Source of the DNA: CAYRXM01 sp964449465
GTDB lineage: Bacteria; Chloroflexota; Anaerolineae; JAFGEY01
DNA length: 64,000 nt
Direction: 5' to 3'
NCBI GenBank assembly: GCA_964449465.1
Contig: CAYVBK010000020.1
Coordinates: forward strand, 26,510 to 90,509
The notes under the pieces were generated by a model. It searched no databases. It was not told the origin of the DNA and saw nothing but the letters and a program-made list of their open reading frames with translations. A program made the position numbers and the translations under genes. Below are positions 8,193 to 15,995 of the stretch, piece by piece; the stretch's first letter is position 1, and each line of letters begins with the position of its first letter.

Positions 8193-9065
8193 ATGGAGAT
8201 GCCGTTGATCTTGGTGACCAATGATGATGGAATTGATTCTTTTGGCCTGTGGGCGGCGGTCGAGGCGGTAATGCCCCTGGGCGAAGTGTTGGTGGTGGCG
8301 CCCGACCGGCAATGGTCTGGCGGTGGGCGTTCGATGCCGCCCTATGTCAGCGGGCGGGTGACGCCCTATGTGCGATGGGTCAATGGCGAGCGGGTAGCCG
8401 CCTGGGCCGTAGACGCCAGTCCGGCACTGGCGGTCGAGCATGGGTTGCTGGAGCTGGCCCCGCGCCGGCCGGCCCTGGTGGTGTCGGGCATCAACCTGGG
8501 CCTCAATCTGGCTACCGAAGTGACCATTTCCGGTACTGTCGGCGCGGCGTTGGAGGCAGCGGCATTTGGCCTGCCGGCTCTGGCCGTGTCGCTCGAGATG
8601 GAGTCGAGTTATCATCTCTCCGACGGCATCCAGGCCGACTATGCGGCGGCACAGTCGTTCACCCAGCGGTTTGCCTGGCACTTGCTGTCTTATGGGCTGC
8701 CCCGGTCTGCCGATGTGTTGAATGTCAATGTGCCGGCAGTGGCCACCTCCGAGACGCCCTGGCGGGTCACACGGCTGTCGCGGCAGCGTTATTTCGAGCC
8801 GGTGGCGCCCAATCGCGCCAGAGGAGAAGGGCGGCCGGGCTATCGGGTGATCCGCGACCCTTTGCAAGCCGAGATGGATTCGGACATTTGGGCGGTGGCG
8901 GTGGATCGGGCCGTGTCGGTCACGCCGCTGTCGCTAGACCTGACGGCGCGGGTGGACCCAGGTTGGATGGACCAGGAATTGCGCCTTGGAGACGGCGAAT
9001 GTCGGGTTGCATTGGACGATTTGCGATGGTTCTGGCCTTGCACACAGACCGCAGTCGCAGTATAA
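8193..9065 (+). CDS. surE: 5'/3'-nucleotidase SurE
   Basis: The 290-residue protein starts almost directly with the SurE signature LVTNDDGID, followed by APDRQWSGGGRS near residue 38 and the conserved VSGINLGLN near 101. These make the metal site (Asp-Asp, Ser, Asn). SurE removes phosphate from nucleoside monophosphates and short polyphosphates in the cytoplasm. The ATG at 8193 has ACAGGAG upstream across an A-run; the frame is open back to 8112, but that part is a palindromic repeat. Its place between a phosphate-sensing kinase and a PhoB-like regulator suggests a phosphate-scavenging role. A promoter for the regulator lies in its last codons. Confidence 0.88.
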   Translation: MEMPLILVTNDDGIDSFGLWAAVEAVMPLGEVLVVAPDRQWSGGGRSMPPYVSGRVTPYVRWVNGERVAAWAVDASPALAVEHGLLELAPRRPALVVSGINLGLNLATEVTISGTVGAALEAAAFGLPALAVSLEMESSYHLSDGIQADYAAAQSFTQRFAWHLLSYGLPRSADVLNVNVPAVATSETPWRVTRLSRQRYFEPVAPNRARGEGRPGYRVIRDPLQAEMDSDIWAVAVDRAVSVTPLSLDLTARVDPGWMDQELRLGDGECRVALDDLRWFWPCTQTAVAV

Positions 9066-9066
9066 T
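9038..9066 (+). promoter_or_regulatory. Sigma-70-type promoter inside the end of surE
   Basis: TTGCAC at 9038-9043 and TATAAT at 9061-9066 are separated by 17 bp. Transcription would start near 9073, giving the regulator gene its own promoter. The mRNA would begin almost at the ATG at 9075, so translation could be leaderless or start at 9105. Confidence 0.65.
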
Positions 9067-9104
9067 CAATTCAAATGATGCGAATGTTAGAAAGCAGTTG
9101 GCGC

Positions 9105-9812
9105 ATGGGCAGCAAGATTTTGGTAGTCGAAGACAACCTGACTTTGCTGGAAACGCTGGAATACAACCTGGCCCGACAAGACTATCAGGTGTTCAAAGCA
9201 TCGGACGGTTTGCAGGCATTGGATGTGGCGCGGCGCGAAAAACCCGACCTGATCGTGCTGGATTTGATGATGCCGGGCATGGATGGCCTGGAGGTGTGCC
9301 GCGTGCTGCGTCAGGAGACTATTGCGCCGGTGCTGATGTTGACGGCGCGTGTGTCGGAATTGGACAAGGTGGCCGGGCTAGAGGTGGGCGCCGACGATTA
9401 TATGACCAAGCCGTTTAGCATGCGCGAGTTTCTGGCGCGGGTCAAGGCGCAATTGCGGCGGGTCAACTATATGCGCGAGACATTGACGGCCCAGACCACT
9501 TTGCCCGAAGCAGCTCGCATGGAATTGAGCGACCTGATCATTGACCAGGTGCGTTGTGAGGTGCTGCGTAAGGGCGAATTGGTGCGCCTCAAGCCCAAAG
9601 AATATGAATTGTTGGTGTTTCTGGCCCTCAACCGGGGCATTGCCCTGACGCGAGATATGATTTTGGAGCGAGTGTGGGGCTGGGATTTTGATGGGGGCAG
9701 CCGCACTGTAGATGTGCATGTTCGCTGGCTGCGCGAAAAGATCGAAGACGACCCGCAAAACCCGGCCTATATTGTCACCGTGCGCGGGGTGGGTTATCGT
9801 TTTGATGCCTGA
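9105..9812 (+). CDS. phoB: PhoB/OmpR-family response regulator
   Basis: The 235-residue protein has a receiver domain (acidic pair in VVEDN near 8-11, phospho-acceptor Asp53 in VLDLMMPGMDG, Thr in MLTAR, Lys in MTKPF) and a C-terminal winged helix (LKPKEYELLVFLALN, then RTVDVHVRWLREKIE and GVGYRFDA). It is the likely partner of the kinase at 4926 and the likely binder of the 11-bp repeats. The start is uncertain: the ATG at 9105 gives the usual family N-terminus MGSKILVVED, while ATGs at 9075 and 9084 add up to ten residues. None has a good ribosome site, and a promoter ends just before 9075. The name phoB rests on the pst context. Confidence 0.85.
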   Translation: MGSKILVVEDNLTLLETLEYNLARQDYQVFKASDGLQALDVARREKPDLIVLDLMMPGMDGLEVCRVLRQETIAPVLMLTARVSELDKVAGLEVGADDYMTKPFSMREFLARVKAQLRRVNYMRETLTAQTTLPEAARMELSDLIIDQVRCEVLRKGELVRLKPKEYELLVFLALNRGIALTRDMILERVWGWDFDGGSRTVDVHVRWLREKIEDDPQNPAYIVTVRGVGYRFDA

Positions 9813-9840
9813 CCAGGATGTTGGCTTGACTTGCTGTTTT

Positions 9841-9877
9841 TCCGGCCACTCGAAAAGCGAGTGGCCGGATTTTTTTT
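9841..9877 (+). terminator. Intrinsic terminator after the phoB-type gene
   Basis: TCCGGCCACTCG and CGAGTGGCCGGA form a 12-bp stem with a loop of five, followed by eight T. It separates the regulatory unit from the transporter operon. Confidence 0.9.
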
Positions 9878-9923
9878 GAGCGGTGGCAGGGGAACGCCAT
9901 CAGAGGATATAAAGGACAGACTC

Positions 9924-9977
9924 TTTACCAAACGTTAACAATTCATTGACCAGATGTTAAAACAAGTCGTGTAAACT
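9924..9977 (+). promoter_or_regulatory. Pho-box array and promoter of the pst operon
   Basis: TTTACC at 9924, TTAACA at 9935, TTGACC at 9946 and TTAAAA at 9957 repeat every 11 bp. Ten bases after the last unit is TAAACT (9972-9977), a plausible -10 box. A Pho-box replacing the -35 element in this way is the classic layout of PhoB-activated promoters. The rest of the 240-bp gap holds only the terminator upstream and the ribosome site of pstS. Confidence 0.75.
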
Positions 9978-10055
9978 TGTCTTTAGTAGCTTGTGCTCTG
10001 TGAAGGCATAAGGCTCAAATTTCAATCGCTAAAATTCAAATGGAGGAGTTTACAC

Positions 10056-10964
10056 ATGAAGCGTCTTGGGTTTATTTTCTTGATCCTGGTATTGGCCGTC
10101 ACTGCCTGTAGTCAGACGTCGCAGCCCACCACGGTCACCACAGCGGCTACGGCCACCGCCAAACCGGCCGACCCCACAGCGACCACCAAGCCGGCCGACC
10201 CCACCAAGAATCAACTGCAACTGGCCGGTTCGACGACGGTGCAGCCGTTGGCCGAAGAGTTGGCCGAAGCGTTCGTGGCCAAGAACCCCGGCCTCAAGAT
10301 CGAGGTGCAGGGTGGCGGTTCGAGCGTGGGCGTGACCTCGGCAGGCGAAGGCACGGTAGATATTGGCATGGCCTCCCGCGAAGTGAAAAAGACCGAGTTT
10401 GAGAAATTCCCCAACCTCAAAGAAGTCACCATCGCCTTTGACGGTATTGCTATCGTGACGCATTCTGGCGTCAAGCTGCCGAACCTGACCAAAGAGCAAG
10501 TGCAAAAAATCTTTGCCGGTGAGATCACCAACTATAAAGAAGTGGGCGGGCCAGATGCGACCATCATCGTGGTATCGCGCGAAGAAGGCTCTGGCACCCG
10601 CGCTGCGTTTGAAGAACTGGTGATGACCTACAAGGACGCCGAAGGCAAGAGCCAAGTCAAGCCGATCTTTGCCAAGGCTCTGCTTCAGCAGTCGAACGGG
10701 CAGGTGCGCACGACTGTGGCCACTACGCCCAACGCCATCGGCTATCTGTCGTTCGGTTTCCTGGATGCCAGCATTGTGGCCGTGCCGGTGAACGATGTCC
10801 AGCCGACGGTTGAGAACGTCAAGAACAAAACCTATCCCATCGTCCGTCCTCTGAACCTGCTCACCAACGGCGAGCCGAACGAGCGGGCCAAGGCGTTCAT
10901 TGACTTTATCCTCGGCGACGAAGGCCAGGCCATCGTTGGCAAGGAATATATCACCATCAAATAA
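10056..10964 (+). CDS. pstS: Phosphate ABC transporter substrate-binding lipoprotein PstS
   Basis: The 302-residue protein has a lipoprotein signal ending VTACS (Cys18), a Thr/Ala/Pro-rich linker with repeated KPADPT, and the PstS ligand motifs LAGSTTVQPLAEELAEAF near 57, GGGSSVGVTSAGEGTVDIGM near 87 and REEGSGTRAAFEELV near 178. It captures phosphate for the PstCAB transporter. GGAGGAG lies eight bases before the ATG at 10056; the frame extends to 9993 but into the promoter region. A terminator-like hairpin separates it from pstC, which would let the binding protein be made in excess of the permease. Confidence 0.93.
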   Translation: MKRLGFIFLILVLAVTACSQTSQPTTVTTAATATAKPADPTATTKPADPTKNQLQLAGSTTVQPLAEELAEAFVAKNPGLKIEVQGGGSSVGVTSAGEGTVDIGMASREVKKTEFEKFPNLKEVTIAFDGIAIVTHSGVKLPNLTKEQVQKIFAGEITNYKEVGGPDATIIVVSREEGSGTRAAFEELVMTYKDAEGKSQVKPIFAKALLQQSNGQVRTTVATTPNAIGYLSFGFLDASIVAVPVNDVQPTVENVKNKTYPIVRPLNLLTNGEPNERAKAFIDFILGDEGQAIVGKEYITIK

Positions 10965-10978
10965 GCGGTTTCTTGTGG

Positions 10979-11020
10979 CCTTGAAGGTCGGTAGACCTCT
11001 CTACCGACCTTCAAGGTTTT
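10979..11020 (+). terminator. Hairpin between pstS and pstC (partial terminator)
   Basis: CCTTGAAGGTCGGTAG and CTACCGACCTTCAAGG form a perfect 16-bp stem with a six-base loop and a short T-run. It probably stops part of the transcripts after pstS. Confidence 0.75.
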
Positions 11021-11036
11021 GCTTTTGAGGACTGTT

Positions 11037-12428
11037 ATGAACATAATGCCATCTGGTCCTGAGCGTGTACAGAAAAAACAAGATGATGGGCTGCCGGGCG
11101 CCCTGCCGCGACGGCCTTTGTTTGTCGTGGTTCTGGCAGGCATTCTGGCGGTCGGTGCTCTGGCGGCTCTGATCGGCGGGATTGCCTGGGGGCTGCGCGG
11201 CAGCGCGGGGTTGTTGCAAACCGTGCTGACCGCGTTGGCTGTGGCCGGCTTGAGTTTGGGGTTGGCCTGGGGGCTGTTTCGCTTGCAAAATTGGGCGCGC
11301 ACGGCCCTGATTTTGATCATCGGCGGTGGACTGGCATATTGGCTGGTGATCATCCTGTTTCAGATCAGCGCGCAGATTTTTGCCGGCGAGGTCGTCATTC
11401 CCCTGATCGGTGTTTTGCAAGCGTTGGGGCGCGGTTTGTTTCGCGCCGTGATCGGGGCGGCGGTGCCGGCCGGGCTGATCTATGGCCTGGTTTACTATGG
11501 ATACGCGTTTCAAGATCAACCAGGGCAGCGCACATGGATGGATCGGCTGGTGCAGTATGTGCTGCTGGTCACGGCGCTGTCTTCGATCCTGATCGTTTTG
11601 TTGATCGTGCTTTTTACCATGAGAGAAGCCTGGTCCTCGATTGAGCAGGTGGGGCTGAAAACGATGCTTTTGGGGACGGTGTGGCGGCCCGGCTCGATCA
11701 TCGGCACGGCCGACGCTCAGTTGGGCCTGGTGCCCATGATCGTGGGTTCTATTCTCAGCACGCTGGGCGCGGCGGTGTTGGGTGTGCCGCTTTCCATCGG
11801 CACAGCCATCTTGCTGGCCGAGATTGCCCCGCACACCGTGCGCCAGATCGTCCGTCCGGCCATTGAGCTGCTGGCCGGTATTCCTTCGGTGGTGTATGGC
11901 CTGTTTGGGATGGTGGTGCTGGCTCCGTTGATCCGCAAAATCCAGGTGCCGTATAACACCGGTTTTGGCCTGTTGAACGCTTCGTTTATCCTGGCGGTGA
12001 TGATCATCCCTACTATTACCAACATTGCCGAGGATGCCATCCGTGCCGTGCCGCGCATCTATAAAGAAGGGTCGCTGGCTCTGGGGGCTACGCGCTGGCA
12101 GACGATCTATCAGGTGATTTTGCCGGCGGCTCGCTCTGGCCTGATCGCCGCCGTGATTCTGGGCATTGGCCGGGCTTTGGGCGAAACGATGGCGGTGATC
12201 ATGGTCATCGGCAATTCGATTGCCATGCCAGAGCCTTTGGACAAGAACCCGTTGACCTTGCTGCTCAGTTCGGCGCGCACACTCACCGGCAATGTGGCGG
12301 TCGAGATCAACTATGCCACCGGGACGCATCGCAGCGCGCTGTTCTTCACCGGAGTTTTGCTTTTTGTAATGATCTGGAGTGTGAACAGCCTGGCGCGGTA
12401 CTTGATGAAAGAAAAAGAGCGCAGGTAA
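11037..12428 (+). CDS. pstC: Phosphate ABC transporter permease PstC with N-terminal extension
   Basis: The C-terminal ~250 residues are a standard PstC permease, with the EAA-loop motif in EGSLALGATRWQTI near 343 and GRALGETMAVIMVIGNS near 378. Before it lie about 200 extra residues with four or five hydrophobic helices (for example residues 23-45, 54-73, 81-101 and 152-174), so the protein is 463 residues against the usual 300-340. GAGG lies seven bases before the ATG at 11037; the upstream TTG at 11019 is inside the hairpin tail. With PstA it forms the membrane channel of the high-affinity phosphate importer. The added helices have no known role here. Confidence 0.9.
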   Translation: MNIMPSGPERVQKKQDDGLPGALPRRPLFVVVLAGILAVGALAALIGGIAWGLRGSAGLLQTVLTALAVAGLSLGLAWGLFRLQNWARTALILIIGGGLAYWLVIILFQISAQIFAGEVVIPLIGVLQALGRGLFRAVIGAAVPAGLIYGLVYYGYAFQDQPGQRTWMDRLVQYVLLVTALSSILIVLLIVLFTMREAWSSIEQVGLKTMLLGTVWRPGSIIGTADAQLGLVPMIVGSILSTLGAAVLGVPLSIGTAILLAEIAPHTVRQIVRPAIELLAGIPSVVYGLFGMVVLAPLIRKIQVPYNTGFGLLNASFILAVMIIPTITNIAEDAIRAVPRIYKEGSLALGATRWQTIYQVILPAARSGLIAAVILGIGRALGETMAVIMVIGNSIAMPEPLDKNPLTLLLSSARTLTGNVAVEINYATGTHRSALFFTGVLLFVMIWSVNSLARYLMKEKERR

Positions 12429-12442
12429 ACAAGGAGAAAAGG

Positions 12443-13402
12443 ATGAGTGCAGAGAGTATGTCGGGAGCCATAGAGCGCGTGCAACAACACGTGGGACAAA
12501 AAATAAGAACCAACAACCTGGCCTGGCGCAAGGTCTCGCAAGCGGCAGCTTTTGCTTTTCTGTGGCTGGCTGGTCTGGCGGCAGTGGGTGCGCTGGTGTG
12601 GATCATTGGCTATGTGCTTTCGCAGGGATTGGGGCAGGTCAACCTGCAATTTTTGACCACCCGGCCGGCCGGCGGGGTGTCGGGCGAGGGCGGTATGTCT
12701 ACCACCATTGTCACCACCCTCTATTTGGTGATATTGACCATCTCGATTGCCACTCCGCTGGGCGTCGGCGCGGCGGTCTATCTGGTTGAATATGCCGGCG
12801 ATGTGCAGGTGGGCAATCACTGGTTCAATCGCCTGGCCCGCGTGGTCGTTTCGTTGTCCCGCAGCGGCGTGGAAATTCTGGCTGGTGTGCCGTCCATCAT
12901 CTTTGGTTTATTTGGATTTGCCTTGTTTGTCTCGTTTCTCAAGCTCAAATTTTCGCTGCTTTCGGCCGGGCTGAGCGGGGCATGCCTGATTTTGCCAGTG
13001 ATCATTCGCACATCCGAAGAGGCTTTGTTGGCTGTGCCGCGTTCGTATCGAGAAGGCAGCCTGGCGCTGGGAGCCACGCGCTGGCAGACGATTGTGCAGG
13101 TGATTTTGCCCACCGCTGCGCCGGGCATTGTGACTGGTGTGGTGCTGAGCGTGGGGCGGATCATTGCCGAGACAGCCATCTTTTGGGTGACGTTGGGCGG
13201 CAGCTATCACCTGCCGACCAGCCTGCTCTCGTCGGGGCGCACGATGGCCTTGCATGTGTACATGTTGGCCTCCGAGACGCGCGCTTTTGACAAGGCGATG
13301 GGCACCGCAGCTATCTTGATTCTGATCATTGTGGTGTTGAATCTGGTGATCAACTATACTTCGCAAACCCTGAGCCGCCGCATGATGGGGCGCGGGGAAT
13401 AA
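12443..13402 (+). CDS. pstA: Phosphate ABC transporter permease PstA
   Basis: The 319-residue protein has six predicted helices and the permease coupling motif in EGSLALGATRWQTIVQVILPTAAPG near residue 208, then GRIIAETAIFWVTLGGS. This is the PstA pattern, and it lies 14 bp after pstC and 12 bp before pstB. AAGGAG precedes the ATG. A basic N-terminal ~25 residues lies in the cytoplasm before the first helix. It pairs with PstC to form the phosphate pore. Confidence 0.93.
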   Translation: MSAESMSGAIERVQQHVGQKIRTNNLAWRKVSQAAAFAFLWLAGLAAVGALVWIIGYVLSQGLGQVNLQFLTTRPAGGVSGEGGMSTTIVTTLYLVILTISIATPLGVGAAVYLVEYAGDVQVGNHWFNRLARVVVSLSRSGVEILAGVPSIIFGLFGFALFVSFLKLKFSLLSAGLSGACLILPVIIRTSEEALLAVPRSYREGSLALGATRWQTIVQVILPTAAPGIVTGVVLSVGRIIAETAIFWVTLGGSYHLPTSLLSSGRTMALHVYMLASETRAFDKAMGTAAILILIIVVLNLVINYTSQTLSRRMMGRGE

Positions 13403-13414
13403 GGGAGCATCAAC

Positions 13415-14185
13415 ATGGACGGTAAAAATAAACTTCAAGTGCGAGATTTTGCAGTGTTTTATGGAAATTTTCAGGCTTTGCGTGGTATTAACGTAGATAT
13501 TCCTGAAAATCAAATCACCTCGATCATTGGGCCATCGGGGTGCGGCAAAAGCACGTTTTTGCGGGCTTTTAACCGCATGAACGACCTGATTCCTACCACG
13601 CACATCAAGGGGCAGATTCTGCTGGACGGGCAAGACCTGTACGCCACCGATGTGGTGGAACTGCGCAAACGGGTCGGTATGGTGTTTCAGCGGCCCAACC
13701 CCTTTCCCAAGACGATCTATGACAATGTGGCTTATGGGCCGCGCGTCAACGGGCTGCGCCGCAAGGATGCGTTGGATGATCTGGTGGAAAAGAGTCTGCG
13801 TGGTGCGGCGCTGTGGGATGAGGTCAAGGACAATTTGAACAAATCGGGGCTGGCTCTATCGGGCGGACAGCAGCAGCGGTTGTGCATCGCTCGCGCCCTG
13901 GCCGTCGAGCCAGAGGTGATCTTGATGGACGAGCCGGCTTCGGCCCTGGACCCGATTGCCACGCTCAAGATCGAAGAATTGATTCAAGAGCTCAAACGCA
14001 ACTATACCATCGTCATTGTCACCCACAATATGCAGCAGGCGGCGCGGGCGTCAGACTATACCACCTTTTTCAACATGGCTCCCGACCGTGCTGGTTATCT
14101 GGTGGAACACGGGCCGACACGACAGATTTTTACCAATCCCAAAGATAAATTGACCGAGGATTACATTACCGGGCGATTTGGATAG
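13415..14185 (+). CDS. pstB: Phosphate ABC transporter ATP-binding protein PstB
   Basis: The 256-residue protein shows Walker A GPSGCGKST near residue 39, the Q-loop in MVFQRPNPFP near 88, signature LSGGQQQR near 148, Walker B VILMDEPASALDP near 168 and the switch histidine in IVTHNMQQAAR near 202. FNRMNDL and QRPNPFP are PstB-specific stretches. It hydrolyses ATP to drive phosphate import through PstCA. Length and spacing are normal for the family; GGGAG precedes the ATG. Confidence 0.95.
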   Translation: MDGKNKLQVRDFAVFYGNFQALRGINVDIPENQITSIIGPSGCGKSTFLRAFNRMNDLIPTTHIKGQILLDGQDLYATDVVELRKRVGMVFQRPNPFPKTIYDNVAYGPRVNGLRRKDALDDLVEKSLRGAALWDEVKDNLNKSGLALSGGQQQRLCIARALAVEPEVILMDEPASALDPIATLKIEELIQELKRNYTIVIVTHNMQQAARASDYTTFFNMAPDRAGYLVEHGPTRQIFTNPKDKLTEDYITGRFG

Positions 14186-14262
14186 TTGGGTGATTGGGTG
14201 GTTGGGACAAACAGGCCGACCATTCAATGGCTCGACAATCAAACAGTTCAAGAGGAATTGGA

Positions 14263-14748
14263 ATGGATAAACGACGAGTTTTGTTTTTATGCACCGGCAA
14301 CTCGGCGCGCAGTCAGATGGCCGAGGGGCTGGTCAACCATTTTCTGGGCGACCGGTGGGAGGCTCAATCGGCAGGCACGCACCCGGCCGGTTATGTGCAT
14401 CCGTTGGCCGTGCAGGCGATGGCCGAGTTGGGCATTGATATTTCAACCTGTCGCAGCAAATCCACAGACGAGTTTCGCGGCCAGGTTTTTGATTGTGTGA
14501 TCACGGTGTGCGATCACGCAGCGCAAAATTGCCCGGTGTGGTTGGGCAGCGGTTCGACGGTGGTAAGGCACATCGGCTTTCCCGACCCGGCCGCCGCTGA
14601 CGGCAATGAGGAAGAGCGGCTGGCCGTTTTTCGCCGCGTGCGCGATGATTTGCGCCGCGAGTTGCTGGCGTATCTGGAGCAGACCTCCGAGTCGGAAAAG
14701 CAAACGTGGTTTCACCTGGCGACACTTGCATTTGGGGCTATTTTTTGA
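14263..14748 (+). CDS. Arsenate reductase (LMW-phosphatase fold, thioredoxin-coupled type), copy 1
   Basis: The 161-residue protein carries the P-loop CTGNSARS starting at Cys10 and two further cysteines in VCDHAAQNCP (Cys83 and Cys90). This three-cysteine arrangement is that of thioredoxin-dependent ArsC, which reduces arsenate to arsenite; ordinary LMW tyrosine phosphatases lack the second pair. The ATG at 14263 has GAGGAATT upstream; the open frame back to 14194 reads into intergenic sequence. It lies between pstB and phoU, so arsenate that leaks in through the Pst system may be handled by a co-expressed enzyme. A paralogue follows phoU. Confidence 0.8.
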   Translation: MDKRRVLFLCTGNSARSQMAEGLVNHFLGDRWEAQSAGTHPAGYVHPLAVQAMAELGIDISTCRSKSTDEFRGQVFDCVITVCDHAAQNCPVWLGSGSTVVRHIGFPDPAAADGNEEERLAVFRRVRDDLRRELLAYLEQTSESEKQTWFHLATLAFGAIF

Positions 14749-14766
14749 AAGGCAAGGTGCATTTCT

Positions 14767-15444
14767 ATGCGGCAAAACTTTGAACACGAGCTGCGCGATT
14801 TGCAAGATGATTTGCTTTCTTTGGGCAGCGTGGTCGAAAAAACATTGTTGGATTCGGTCAACATTCTCAAGCGGCGTGATGTCAAAGCGGCGCGCCGCCT
14901 GATTACTGCCGATCAGATGATCAACGAGCGGCGTTATGCCATTGAAGCAGATACGCTGGCCGTGATTGCCACGCAGCAGCCGATGGCCGGCGATCTGCGC
15001 ACTCTGGCGGCGGTGCTGGAAATTGCTGCCGAGTTGGAGCGCATGGGTGATTATGCCAAAGGCATTGCTCACATTACCTTGATGATCGGCGATCAACCCC
15101 TGCTCAAGCCGCTGATTGACATTCCGACGATGGCGCAAAAGGCTTGTGAAATGCTGCATCGCTCGCTAGATGCCTTTGTGCGTCGCGACGCTGACCTGGC
15201 CGCGGCCATTCCGGCCGATGATGATCTGGTGGATTCGCTGTATAACCAGGTTTACCGAGAGTTGATCACGTATATTTTGACCGATCCGCGCAACATTGAG
15301 CAGGCCAACTATTTGCTATGGGTGGCGCACAATCTGGAGCGCACTGCCGACCGCGTCACCAACATTTGTGAGCGGGTTATTTTCACCGTCACCGGGCGGG
15401 TGGTGGATTTTGGCACTGTTGAAGAAGGCATAGAGAGCGTTTGA
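14767..15444 (+). CDS. phoU: Phosphate signalling regulator PhoU
   Basis: The 225-residue all-helical protein has the two PhoU repeats, each with the metal-binding pattern (E/D)xxxD: AAELERMGDYAKGIAH near residue 81 and AHNLERTADRVTNICERV near 185. PhoU links the Pst transporter to the sensor kinase and keeps the response off when phosphate is plentiful. AAGG lies 13 bases before the ATG. Its stop is one base before the start of the second arsenate-reductase-like gene, so the two are tightly coupled. Confidence 0.93.
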   Translation: MRQNFEHELRDLQDDLLSLGSVVEKTLLDSVNILKRRDVKAARRLITADQMINERRYAIEADTLAVIATQQPMAGDLRTLAAVLEIAAELERMGDYAKGIAHITLMIGDQPLLKPLIDIPTMAQKACEMLHRSLDAFVRRDADLAAAIPADDDLVDSLYNQVYRELITYILTDPRNIEQANYLLWVAHNLERTADRVTNICERVIFTVTGRVVDFGTVEEGIESV

Positions 15445-15445
15445 C

Positions 15446-15904
15446 ATGAACCCATTAAGCAAAATCAGCGTCTTGTTTCTCTGCACCGGCAACTCGGCGC
15501 GCAGCCAGATGGCTGAGGCTTTTTTGCGGCACTATGGCGGCGATGCGTTTGAGGCGTTCAGCGCGGGGCTGCAGCCCAAAGGCATTCACCCGCTGACGCG
15601 CCAGGTGATGCAAGAAGTGAGCCTCAGTCTCGAAGGTCAGCGCTCCAAAGACGTGAGCGAATATATGGGCAAACGGCATTTCAGCTATTTGATCACCGTG
15701 TGCGCCCATGCCGAAAAGAACTGCCCGCGCGTGTTTCCTGGCGTGGGACAGCGGCTGCATTGGGACATGCCCGATCCGGCGGCTCTGGCCGCTGCTTTGG
15801 ATGACGAGCAGGCTCGACTGGATGTTTTCCGCCAGGCGCGCGATGAGATGTTCCGGCGCATCCAGTCGTGGATCCAGGATGTGCGCCGCGAGATAACAGC
15901 TTGA
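15446..15904 (+). CDS. Arsenate reductase (LMW-phosphatase fold), copy 2
   Basis: The 152-residue protein again has CTGNSARS (Cys13) and a distal pair in VCAHAEKNCP (Cys86 and Cys93). It shares the fold and the three redox cysteines with copy 1 but differs over much of the rest, so it is a diverged paralogue rather than a recent duplicate. The start is one base after the phoU stop. The likely activity is arsenate reduction; a phosphatase or phosphate-sensing role cannot be excluded. It closes the pst operon; no clear terminator follows in the 91-bp gap. Confidence 0.78.
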   Translation: MNPLSKISVLFLCTGNSARSQMAEAFLRHYGGDAFEAFSAGLQPKGIHPLTRQVMQEVSLSLEGQRSKDVSEYMGKRHFSYLITVCAHAEKNCPRVFPGVGQRLHWDMPDPAALAAALDDEQARLDVFRQARDEMFRRIQSWIQDVRREITA

Positions 15905-15995
15905 TCGTTCTATTATCGAGCCGTCCGAACGGACCGGCCTGCCGGTTGGTTCGTTGGTTGTTTGTAATACCGAGATTTCTGAAAAGGAAGGCAAC

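Noticed and set aside
11001..12329. A 442-codon minus-strand frame opposite pstC
   Set aside because: It is antisense to a clear membrane protein, is rich in His, Gln and Arg as expected from the reverse of hydrophobic codons, and has no ribosome site.
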